From contig VXBP01008605.1 in the NCBI GenBank assembly GCA_013400115.1, forward strand, positions 137,492 through 201,491: a stretch of DNA of 64,000 nt. The letters are read 5' to 3'. The stretch is from Rhinopomastus cyanomelas (taxonomy: Eukaryota; Chordata; Aves; Bucerotiformes; Rhinopomastidae). This document shows positions 55,280-64,000 of the stretch, piece by piece (positions within the stretch are counted from its first letter, which is position 1; each line of letters starts with the position of its first letter). The position numbers and the translations under genes were made by a program. Under the pieces are notes generated by a model. It was not told the origin of the DNA. It saw only the letters and a program-made list of their open reading frames with translations, and made no database searches.

Positions 55280-55640
55280 ACAGAATCACAGAACATTATG
55301 GACTGGAAGGAACCTCAAAAGATCATCTAGTCCAATCCCCCTGACACAGCAGGATCACCTAGACCAAGATGCACAGGAACACGACCAGGGGGGTTTTAAA
55401 TGTCTCCAGAGAAGGAGACTCCACAACCTCCCTGGGCAGCCCCTTCCAGTGCTCCATCACCCTCACTGTGAAGAAGTTCCTTCTCATACTTATGTGGAAC
55501 CTTCTCTGTTCCAGCTGACACCCATTGCCCCTTGTCCTATCACTAGATGACACTGAGCAGAGTTTGTCTCCATCCTCCTGACACCCACAGTTCACATATT
55601 TATAGACATTAATGAGGTCACCCCTCAGTCTTCTCTTCCA
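55280..55640 (-). mobile_element. CR1 fragment, 360 bp
   Basis: CACAGAATCACAGAACATTATGG start, back through CGCQEDGDKLCSVSSSDRTR (minus) to CCCCTCAGTCTTCTCTTCCA. Confidence 0.94.
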
Positions 55641-55933
55641 CCCCTCTGGTGTAGTAAGTGCATTACATTCATTTCTCTCTGGCAGAACTCTTATTTGTCA
55701 GTCTGCATTTGTGGGTTCACAGGGATATTAAATGTACGTCCCCTGAACATAAGCACTTGTACAAGTTCCATCCAAAGCTCAGTGAAAGCATGCCACAATG
55801 GGCTCTTGAGCGTTCCAATTTAATGTTCCATTCTGTGTTTTCCTTAGCAGCCAGCTAATCCAGAGCAATCAAAAGCAACACAGTAGTTCCTAGTTCGTGA
55901 ACAAACACGTGTGGTTTTCGGATTACTAAAGTT

Positions 55934-56030
55934 CATAGAGTCATAGAACCATTAGGGATTGGAAAGGACCTCGAAAGATCATCTAGTCCAATCCCCCTGC
56001 CACAGCAGGATCACCTAGACCAAGTCTTAC
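55934..56030 (-). mobile_element. CR1 3' end, 97 bp
   Basis: TTCATAGAGTCATAGAACCA to ATCACCTAGACCAAGTCTTA. Confidence 0.91.
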
Positions 56031-57307
56031 CATAGTAACTACTGGCAGGCTTTAGATGCACACACATATGTTTTAATAGCCCAAGTTCTCTGTATTCCTT
56101 AGATGCAACTAAACTGCAGCAGACTGGCAGCCTGCAAGGTGTTCTTCTTGGAGATATCTACTATTGCTGCAAATAAGGATGGATCTCCTACTCTTTGCCC
56201 TGCATTCAGCACACTGTAATAGTGCTCTGCCACAGGGAACTGCAGTAGGTTGTTCTGTGCTCTGCCTCAGCACAAGATAGCAAGGAAGCAGAAATATTTT
56301 ATCAAGACAGAAACCATAAAGCCACGCATAAAACTCAGTATATTTCATACTTGTAGCTATTCAGAAACTAGTCTGCAATGACTAGTGGCCTTCCATCATT
56401 TGGTCCATGCTAAAAACATCCTTGGAGTAACCTTTCTAGCAACAAAACTCCTTTACCCAGCATTCACACAGTGTAGTGGGATCAAACCTTGGTGAGGTGC
56501 ACTTTCCAGAATCACAGTTAGGAAAATCTAAGGCAGATATGGCCTTATGTTTTTGTAGGCAGCTATAGACTAGCAGTAGGGCAGATTTTAAGCCACTTGA
56601 TTTTGAGGCAGATCAAAGCAGAGAGGAATGATTTCCTGCCTCTTTGACAGGGACACAAACTTGAAACAGAGTGCAGTCACATTCTGCCTGGAAACTAACA
56701 GCTGCAGCAAACATATGGAGCTGCCATGGAAGAAAAGCTGTTCCATTTCTGGAGTGAGACCCTAATCAAAGTGATTGATGCTGGATATGGTGCAGAAATG
56801 CCGCAGATATCCCTTTTGAAGGAAAATACTCAAGAGATAAATACTAAATGCTCTAATAAATAGGGCAGTCTGAAAAACCTGTAACACCTCTAGCACAGAT
56901 GTTAAAATCACTTAGAGTTATATCAGCAATGAATCATTTTCCCTAACACTAAATATAGAAGATATAAAGTAAAAATTAGTCACTAAAGAAGACACCTAGA
57001 CAGTCTATCTTCCAGCCATACATGTCTGATTTTTTACACTCTTATTTTATCTTTTTGGTGTAGTTGGAACTGTGTTGTTACTTTCATATTAGGGAAAGGT
57101 ATGAGATAGTCATTTGTTTCTAATAGGATACAAAAGCAGAGTGTAGTCAGTGATTCTCGTGTTAAATGCCAGGTTCTGGTGAACTTGCTTGCACTGAATA
57201 ATATCAGCAGAGTCTAACTGTATTAAAGCCATCGGACCTTTGCCATTGCTGTTGAGCAAACTGTCCTATTCAAGTGCAAAAGATGTAAGCCACTGTGTCT
57301 TGAGTGT
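56031..57307. other. Repeat-poor interval, about 1.3 kb
   Basis: No CR1, LTR or gene identified. Confidence 0.45.
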
Positions 57308-57474
57308 CCTTCTCTGGAGTCTTTGTCTCTGGAGTCACCTGGATGTGTTCCTGCGTGACTTGGTCCAGGTGATCCTGCGTGACTTGGTCCAGGTGATCCT
57401 GCTGCGGCAGGGGGATTGGACTAGATCATCTTTCGAGGTCCCTTCAAACCCCTAATATTCTGTGATTCTGTGAT
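57308..57474 (+). mobile_element. CR1 3' end with a 24-bp internal tandem duplication
   Basis: CTGCGTGACTTGGTCCAGGT and GATC occur twice in a row (57351 and 57375), so the ORF2 end reads FLRDLVQVILRDLVQVIL. Ends at AATATTCTGTGATTCTGTGA. Confidence 0.92.
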
Positions 57475-57659
57475 CTGCATTTGGTAGATGTACTGAGTGG
57501 ATTTACCTCTCATTGAAGTAACTGAAAGTCAGCAATTCTCAGGATCATTATCAGTTACTCATCAGGATCAGTTACAGTAACTGGAGGACTCTCACAGTTG
57601 CTTCAGTTAAGACTTCTGTTCTAAAACCAGATATTGTCATATTTAAAATGAATTTTCTT

Positions 57660-58001
57660 TCATAGATATTTTAATCGCATCGCAATCTGACTGATATCAA
57701 GATGACTGTGTAATGAAAAACACCAGAGGCTTTCTGGGCAAACAGCAAAGGCTCCAAGTTTTCCTTTCAAAGCCTCTACTGTGCCCTTCAAGCAATCGTA
57801 TGTAATTTCACACATATTACCTTCTGAAAAGAAAGTCAATAGCTTTGCTGTCTCCTGAACCTTTAAAATCTGATGAAAAATATCCATGACAGTGGCAGTA
57901 ACTCTGTATTTGGTCAACCATACATTTAGGATGAGACTACAAAAAGTTTTGTGTAATAATTTCCCTCCACCCCATTCCTTTAATAGGAATGATTTATTTA
58001 G
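57660..58001 (-). other. Exon-like open frame of unknown nature
   Basis: The minus strand is open for about 113 codons between a stop near 58002 and the stop at 57660. Amino-acid use looks protein-like (VTATVMDIFHQILKVQ, ETAKLLTFFSEGN, CEITYDCLKGTVEALKG, LGAFAVCPESLWCF). A splice-donor match (AG|GTAATATG, exon end at 57821) lies inside it, with a weak acceptor (AATACAG, about 57905). It overlaps no repeat I recognise. I do not know the family, and long frames arise by chance in AT-poor stretches, so this is only a candidate. Confidence 0.22.
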
Positions 58002-58604
58002 TTAGGGTTGTGAAAAGTGCTAGCTGTGCCCTCACTGCACACACATGCACACTCTAGCCTCACCAGAACAGAAAGAGTGGCTTACACACAACTTCTTCCT
58101 TCACATACTAACACCAATGGGAGCTCCATTTCATAACTGCTGGAACTGGCTCATGACCAAGGGACATTGTGATGATCCTGCACTAATAGAAGTGTGAACA
58201 ACTAACTAGTGAATTATACCCACATTTTGAAGTAAGAGTGAAACCAAAAAGGTCCAGCTCAGGAGTAGTTCTCCGAAGATGACTTCTCTCCCAAATGTAT
58301 TACCTCACATAAAAAAGAGGACAGAAAGACAGTCTGACTCTCAGTTATTTAATTTACTGATTCGGCTCCCTAAACCCTCACTTTTTTCTGACAACCTATC
58401 ACAGGCTTATTACTCTGACAGCACTAAGGGCTTCTAAGGATTTTCACTGACAGACAGAAATTACGTTTGTGACCCTGTTTGAAGGGTGATTCCTTAAGAC
58501 ATTTCTTTCTCTTCCTCCTCTTATCTTTCGTCTTCTCATACAAGCTCTTGCAGCTTGCATTGGACTGATTTCTTACGCAGAATGTTTCCCAGAACTGCAC
58601 TACA
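58002..58604. other. Non-repetitive interval, nothing recognised
   Basis: Unique sequence between the open frame and the LTR-like piece. Confidence 0.4.
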
Positions 58605-58700
58605 GCTTGGTCGTGGTTTGAGCCGGGTGGGGTTTTTTGGTAGCGGGGGTAAGGCCAGGCATGGCCCCTGTGAAATGCTTTGGGAAGACAGTAAAACTGG
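58605..58700 (+). mobile_element. ERV LTR fragment (family 3)
   Basis: GTCGTGGTTTGAGCCGGGTG, GGGTTTTTTGGTAGCGGGGG, then GGCATGGCCCCTGTGAAATG resemble the start of an avian ERV LTR as I remember it. A GC-rich island in AT-rich sequence fits an insertion. No internal region. Confidence 0.42.
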
Positions 58701-59155
58701 ATTACAGTTTGCACAAATCTGTCAGCGCTTAATCTTCCCGAGGGACTATAAGTTATATGAGCTTTTATCACGGCAGCAGAAACTGTCAGAGTGATGGTGA
58801 AAGTTACTGATGAAAGACTCAGCATAGTACTTGAGCCCCTCAAAAGTCAAGGAGTATGCTGGCACCAGTGCTTTGCCATTCCTTGTAAGTTTTGCTCCTT
58901 CCTTTTTCTACTAGACAGCATCTAATGTAATAGATGTAACAACATACAATACAATAGATATAACAGGTACAAAATGTGCTGGCATAGTGACTGTTTGAAG
59001 GACAGTTGAATATGTCTGACACTTCTGAATCCTGGACCCTTCTTTATTCTTTGCCCCCAGAGATGTAAATTCCCAGAAGAGCCTGAACTTGGGACAGTCT
59101 CTTTCTACTCTCGACTTCTACTACAACAGCTTCCTATTTAGTCGCTTTCTCCTAA
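58701..59155. other. Non-repetitive interval, nothing recognised
   Basis: Contains a short imperfect repeat of AATAGATGTAACA / AATAGATATAACA (58929, 58954). Confidence 0.5.
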
Positions 59156-59447
59156 AATCATAGAATCATTAGGGATTGGAATCGACCTCAAAAGATCATC
59201 CAGTCCAATCCCCTGACACAGCAGGATCACCTAGACCAAGCTGCAGAGGAACATGGCCAGGTGGGTTTTAAACATCTCCAGAGATGGAGACTCCATAACT
59301 GTCCTGAGCAGCCTGTTCCAGTGCTCAATCACCCTATGTGAAGAAGTTCCTTCTGATATTTATATGGAAACTTCCTATGTTTCAGCTGACACCCATTGCC
59401 CCATGTTCTATCATCAGATGACATTGAGAAGATCCTGGCTCCATGGT
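59156..59447 (-). mobile_element. CR1 fragment, 290 bp
   Basis: AATCATAGAATCATTAGGGA start, back to ATCATCAGATGACATTGAGA. Small deletions (AATCACCCTATGTGAAGAAG lacks CACTG). Confidence 0.93.
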
Positions 59448-59522
59448 AGATAAAAGCTACCACCTTCAAGCTAACATGTGTTTATTTCCTCTGACTCACC
59501 TGGATTCCGAAAAATCAGAAAA

Positions 59523-59573
59523 CTGAATAATTTTTCTTAAATTATTTTTATTTTAAATTAAGAAATTATTCAG
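59523..59573. repeat. AT-rich inverted repeat (hairpin)
   Basis: CTGAATAATTT (59523-59533) is mirrored by AAATTATTCAG (59563-59573). Inside the arms CTTAA / TTAAG continue the pairing after a two-base bulge, leaving a loop of about 15 bases. It could be a chance palindrome or the end of a decayed element. Confidence 0.75.
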
Positions 59574-59775
59574 AATAATTTTATCAAGAAATAAACTATT
59601 TTCTCTCCGGATAAGGAATTAATGTACTATTGCTATATACAGTTTTATATATATATACTCTAGGGATGATTATTATGTGCAATCAAAAAGACTTTTGAGC
59701 TCCCTGTTTAAAAAAACCCCAACATATCTTGCCTGTATTTCTGTGCAAAACAGAAGATTTTTACTGATTTTCAAG

Positions 59776-59816
59776 GGAGGTCCCTTCCAATCCCTAATGT
59801 TCTGTGATTCTGTGAT
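59776..59816 (+). mobile_element. 40-bp CR1 tail
   Basis: GGAGGTCCCTTCCAATCCCT to TTCTGTGATTCTGTGATTTG: the shortest free-standing CR1 end in the window. Confidence 0.78.
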
Positions 59817-59865
59817 TTGTCATTAAGAGAAGAAGAGAATGTGAATCTAATAACCTGCAAAATAA

Positions 59866-60216
59866 ACAAAGAAATTGTTCAACATCTTCATTGATGATAT
59901 TGATGATGGGATGGAGTCCATCATGAGCAAATTTGCAGATGACACCAAGCTCAGAGCTCGTGTTGATCTGCAGAGGGATCTGGACAGAGTGGAGAGATGG
60001 GCAGACTCCAGTAGGATGAGTTTTAACAAGTCTAAGTGTCGGGTTCTGCATTTTGGTTATAACAATCCCAGGCAGAACTANTGCTGAGTGGCACGATCTA
60101 GATGTTAGATGTTAGGTTTACTGGGTTGATTTGGATTTAGGTTGGACTGGATGATCTTTAAGGTCTTTTCCAACCTTATCATTACTGTGATACTGTGATA
60201 CTCTGATTCTATGATC
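59866..60216 (+). mobile_element. CR1 RT fragment joined to its 3' tail
   Basis: 59875-60080 translates as NIFIDDIDDGMESIMSKFAD, DDTKL, DLQRDLDRVERWADSSRMSF and KSKCRVLHFG, which includes catalytic motif C FADD at 59932-59943. After an N at 60081 the sequence jumps to the 3' UTR (TAGGTTGGACTGGATGATCT, CTTTTCCAACCTTATCATTA) and a (TGTGATAC)n tail. About 900 bp of ORF2 C-terminus are missing between the two parts. Confidence 0.92.
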
Positions 60217-61352
60217 ATACACATGGTTCTCAAGGAACACTGAACTTAAATGTCCAGCTGCTTCCATCATTTTATTTACTTGATTTCATTCATAAATCAT
60301 CCTCTTCAAACAAAAAGCAAATCAAAATACACCATCTTGTGCAAACCTAGACAAGAAGCTCATGTGAAAAGTAATACATGAAAATAACCACGCTTTGATT
60401 TGAAAGCAGGTTTCTACAGATGTCGGTGAGGAGACACTAATTTTTTTGGAATTACACTTGCATTTATTTGTCCTCACAGAATTTTCAGGACTGAGATTTT
60501 ATATTAACAACAGTTTTCAGGCAATGTGCGATCTGCATTGTAACACAGCTCAGATCATTAGCATCCATTTTCAGCTAGAAACACAAGTCATACTGCTGAA
60601 TCCATCAAAACCTGTAAAGTCCATTAATTAGTAACACTGGCAGTTGTTTGATATCTCATTGTCATTCATCAAAGAGCTTTATTTTGGTTTCAAATGATAG
60701 AACTAAAGGGCTTTTTTCCTGTCATTCTTCATTTACACGATCATGCAGGAATAAGCTGACACAGACACAAACCCACACATAATATGGCTGTAGGAACTCA
60801 AAGGAAATGCATCTGAAACAAATAATATCTGCTCATAATATTTTAGCTGTTTCTGACAGCACAATAGGCAAACAGCTAATCCAGCAATTCAAAACAATGC
60901 ACATCCTCGAAACAAGTGACTTCAGCTGATAACACTGTAAAACCTAAATTTCTTTTGAAATACCATTTCTAGTTTTTATTACCTTACATAAACCTTGATA
61001 ATGCAGCCTGACCGAATGCTGACTGGTAATAAAACCAGACATTTCTTTCTGTAGCCATTAAATGAACTTTCCCATCTGTTTTACTTACTTGGCTGCATTT
61101 GTAATTCATCATCTTATCTTTTGAAAGAGAGAGCAAAACCAAAGCACAAAATATTCTATATCAAGTCAAGTAACTCCTTGATGGTACTGAAAGATATGTT
61201 GTAAAGCCAGTCACTCAGTTTTATCACAAAGCTGGGAATAAAACTTCTGCAAATATAAGAAACCATCATTAACTGCATCATTTGCTTCTCATAAGAACTC
61301 ACAACTCATTGTATAGTCACAAATCTCTTTCACATGGAGAGGAGTAATCTTT
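60217..61352. other. Repeat-poor interval, about 1.1 kb
   Basis: AT-rich unique sequence. No feature supported. Confidence 0.45.
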
Positions 61353-61668
61353 ACAGAATCACAGGATTACTGAGGCTGGAAAAGCCCTCTGAGCTCACCC
61401 AGCCTAGGATCTAACATCACCACAATCAGCCAGACCAGGGCACTAAGGGCTACCGCCAGGCTGCCCGTAAACACCTCCAGGGATGAGGACTCCACCACTG
61501 CCCTGGGAAGTCCATTCCAGGGTCTGATCACCCTTTGTGTGAGGAAGGGCTTCCTAACATCCTACCTAACTCTTCCATGGCAGATTCAGAACCTGCCCTC
61601 TAGTCCTGTCACTTGTTGCCTGGGAGAAAAGCCTGACCTCCACCTGTCTACAACTTCCCTTCAGGTGG
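61353..61668 (-). mobile_element. CR1 fragment of an older subfamily, 315 bp
   Basis: TTACAGAATCACAGGATTAC, TGAGGCTGGAAAAGCCCTCT, CACTGCCCTGGGAAGTCCAT and GAAGGGCTTCCTAACATCCT; same family as 1-452. Truncated at CTACAACTTCCCTTCAGG. Confidence 0.92.
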
Positions 61669-61824
61669 TTTATCCTGTTTAACTAGAGCAGATGCTTCTA
61701 CCACAGAACAGCCATATACCTTTAAATATATATGATTAGACAGCAGTGGTATCTGGGGAAACAAGCATTGCATCGGTGGTCAGGAAACCCTAAACAGTAA
61801 TCTCATTCAACTGCCTAAACATAC

Positions 61825-62102
61825 ACATCTAATGATAGGACAAGGGGCAATGGGTGTAAGCAGGAACACAGGAGGTTCCACATCAATATGAGAAGGAACT
61901 TCTTCCCAGTGAGGGTGACAGAGCACTGGAAGGAGGTGCCCAGGGAGGTTGTAGAGTCTCCTTCTCTGGAGATGTTTAAAACTCATCTGGATGTGTTCCT
62001 GTGTGACTGGAACTAGGGGATCCTGCTCTGTCAGGGGGATTGGACCAGATGATCTTTCAGGGTCCCTTCCAATCCCTAATGTTCTGTGAATCTGTGACTC
62101 TG
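61825..62102 (+). mobile_element. CR1 fragment, 280 bp
   Basis: ACATCTAATGATAGGACAAG through the ORF2 C-terminus to TGTTCTGTGAATCTGTGAC. Confidence 0.94.
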
Positions 62103-62424
62103 TTGCAGATGAGAGGCACCGGTGCCTCTTTGACATCACCTATTGCTTCTAGAAAGGTACAAGCCTCAGCAGGTTGTCTGTCACCCACACCCACACCAGG
62201 ATGTCTCAGATATTCCAGCACACCTCAGTTGACATCAACTCCTAATGACAGACCGACCAGTCTTCCTCCTTTCCCACTCCAGCAAGGGATGCCTTTCGGT
62301 GAGATTGGAGCCTCAGCTGTGCTGAGTGTCTGCACGCTTGTTTGTTCGTATTCCTTCAGTGACACGGCCCTTATCTTGCCCCAGTCAATCTCCAAGAATC
62401 TGCAGATGTCGCAAGTGTGAATAA

Positions 62425-62620
62425 ATAATGCTGTTCATGACTCTGACCCTTCCTTATGAATGCAAACGAGACTACAGCTCATCAGGATGTTCATGAATCT
62501 GGTGTTGGACCTACAGCAAATAAACACTGCTGCTTTAGAAAGAGAACTGGACCTACAGCATACGAGCTGTTCATGAATTTTGTGTTGAGCCTGCACCAAT
62601 GCTTCTTAATTGACACCCTT
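62425..62620. repeat. Diverged tandem repeat, GTTCATGA units
   Basis: GTTCATGA begins at 62433, 62489 and 62569. The last two copies share a longer unit (CTACAGCxxxx...GTTCATGAAT...GTGTTG) with an 80-bp period. AATAAA words occur nearby (62419, 62519). It could be a decayed LTR 3' part, but I cannot assign it. Confidence 0.6.
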
Positions 62621-62764
62621 TTAAAGGTATAAGTCCAGCTGCACCTAGCCCCTCTAAACTCTGAGGACTGGCTAGAAGACAAAGGGGTTTACTCCCTACT
62701 AAATTTGCCCTTCCCTTCATGCAGCAGTCCTACCACTAGTCAGCAGTGGCAGATATTCCCGTCA

Positions 62765-63022
62765 CCAGGATGAAGAGAAATGGCCAGGGAAGGTTCAGGC
62801 TGGATGTCAGGAGGACTTTCTTTCCTCAAAAGGTTATCCAGCTTTGGAACAGCCTGACCAGGGAGATTGTTGAGTCACTATCCCTGGAGGTTTTTAAGGG
62901 AAGGGTGGATGTTGCACTGGGGGACAGGGTTTAATGGTGCTGCTAGGGCTAGGAAAAGGTTGGACTTGATGATCCTGAAGGTCTCTTCCAGCCAAAACTT
63001 TTCTATGATTCTATGATTCTCT
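62765..63022 (+). mobile_element. CR1 fragment of a further subfamily, 260 bp
   Basis: The frame reads RFRLDVRRTFFPQKVIQLWN, SLEVFKGRVDVALGDRV, stop at 62934. The 3' UTR is AAGGTTGGACTTGATGATCC, TGAAGGTCTCTTCCAGCCAA and the repeat TTCTATGATTCTATGATTCT. The CCAGCC terminus separates it from the other types here. Confidence 0.92.
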
Positions 63023-63145
63023 AAGCAGTGTGACTGCTTCAGAAAGAGTGGAGCTGCTCCTAAACTCTTAGCATGTCTCCATTTCTGATCATGGAATTCT
63101 GAACACGTGGCCGAGCTGTAGTTGCACATGCAGACACCTTAAGAT

Positions 63146-63228
63146 AGAATCACACAATGACAGAACATTAGGGATTGGAAGGGACCATGAAAGATCATCT
63201 ATTCCAATCCCCCTGCCAGAGCAGGATC
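63146..63228 (-). mobile_element. CR1 3' end, 83 bp
   Basis: AGAATCACACAATGACAGAA to CCCCCTGCCAGAGCAGGATC. Confidence 0.9.
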
Positions 63229-64000
63229 TGGTGTCTTATTCTTGAATGGTATTCCAGCCTCAGAAATATAGTCGCTGCAGCCTACCCACAGTTCTCAAAA
63301 TAACTATCAGTACTGGTCAACAAATCTAAGATGCAGTCAAGATGAATGAAAGGTGTCAAAAAGAAAAGTGAAATTATATAAATTAGAATCCCAAGTGTGA
63401 CTGTGAAAGCCTAAGGGAAATGAATAGAAAATAAAGAGCTCTGAGAAGTAAGGTTCTCCAGACCATGGAAGAAAAATCTGCTGAAAATCATAGGTGTAAT
63501 CATTGGATTGTGGAGGAGCTGGAAAAAAATCTCTTTTGAGATTAAAAAAAAAAGGTGTTATTTTATTCTATTTCTCTTCAGAAGCCTTACAAAATGCAAG
63601 CATTTTGAGTTTGAAAGGTCAAAAGCAGATTCTGCTGTGCCTTTCTTATCCTCATGAAAGACAGAAGTTGTATTTACCACTTCAAGTCTAAAGAAGAACA
63701 TGGTTTTGAAATATCACATCAGAAGTTCATTAGAGAAGCTCAGTTTCAGAAAAGGCTTCTCACTGCAACGTACCACTAACATTTCTTAAAATAACTGTCT
63801 TTGAAAGAAGGAAAAATGCTTCTTTCTAATGAGTTAATTAGATACAAATCCAAATGGTGGATTCCTTGCTGAAACCTCTTCAGATTTTTGACAGAAAACT
63901 TATCAGATCGCTTGGTGAGAGAACATGTCTAAAACAAGTACCTCTATATTGAGATAGAACTGATAAGACCTCTCACTCTGCAGTGCTAAGGAAAAGGTTA
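63229..64000. other. Non-repetitive right end
   Basis: Unique sequence with an A-run at 63543-63552. No gene or repeat supported up to the window edge. Confidence 0.45.

Noticed and set aside
58424..58843. 139-codon minus-strand open frame
   Set aside because: It runs antisense through the LTR-like piece at 58605-58700 and ends in lysine/arginine-rich low complexity. No motif.
62040..62420. 126-codon proline/serine-rich open frame
   Set aside because: Its first third is the CR1 tail read in a non-coding frame; the rest shows no family signature.
1..64000. CRISPR-like regular repeats
   Set aside because: The many similar 100-300-bp blocks are dispersed CR1 copies in both orientations, with no regular spacing and no spacers. 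The genome is vertebrate.

Overview
This is nuclear DNA from a bird. The evidence is the repeat content. I see about 75 pieces of CR1 (chicken repeat 1), the dominant non-LTR retrotransposon of birds and reptiles, plus avian-type ERV solo LTR remnants. Adding up my by-eye boundaries, CR1 covers roughly a third of the window. That is far above the level in chicken or songbirds and points to one of the CR1-expanded orders (Piciformes such as woodpeckers and barbets, or possibly Bucerotiformes). The order is an inference. I found no host gene, tRNA gene, CRISPR array or bacterial feature that I can support, so this looks like intergenic or deep intronic sequence.

Layout. 1-5260: an old minus-strand CR1 carrying a 44-bp micro-insertion, then the longest CR1 (1511-4827, +) with a nearly intact ORF1 (SGNH/GDS esterase), no endonuclease, a broken reverse transcriptase and two successive 3' tails, then a nest of alternating-strand tails. 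5260-25300: scattered 5'-truncated CR1s in both orientations, a 5S-rRNA-like sequence with a CR1 tail (9201-9351), a 26-bp tandem array at the truncated end of one CR1 (15710-15812) and a threefold tandem CR1 3' segment (24095-24475). 25300-44430: more truncated CR1s, an ERV LTR split by a CR1 with matching 9-bp flanks (30935-31435), two further LTR pieces (42559, 43342) and assembly gaps at 26342 and 28376-28451. 44430-47265: a second long CR1, also without endonuclease. 47265-64000: several older CR1 subfamilies, a second copy of the double-tailed CR1 arrangement on the minus strand (51790-52225), an RT fragment at 59866-60216 and small tandem repeats.

How the parts relate. All coding capacity I can recognise belongs to CR1: ORF1 (zinc-knuckle or PHD-like cysteines, coiled coil, esterase) and ORF2 (endonuclease-reverse transcriptase). 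No copy here has an intact ORF2, so every insertion must have been made by elements elsewhere. At least eight 3'-end types can be told apart by the sequence before the terminal 8-10-bp repeat, and insertions nest in one another, which records successive waves of activity.

The observations most worth following up are the 5S-rRNA/CR1 chimera (a candidate SINE), the double-tailed CR1 found twice with the same internal junction, the tandem multiplication of CR1 3' segments, and an exact 272-bp duplication around a single N that is best explained as an assembly error.
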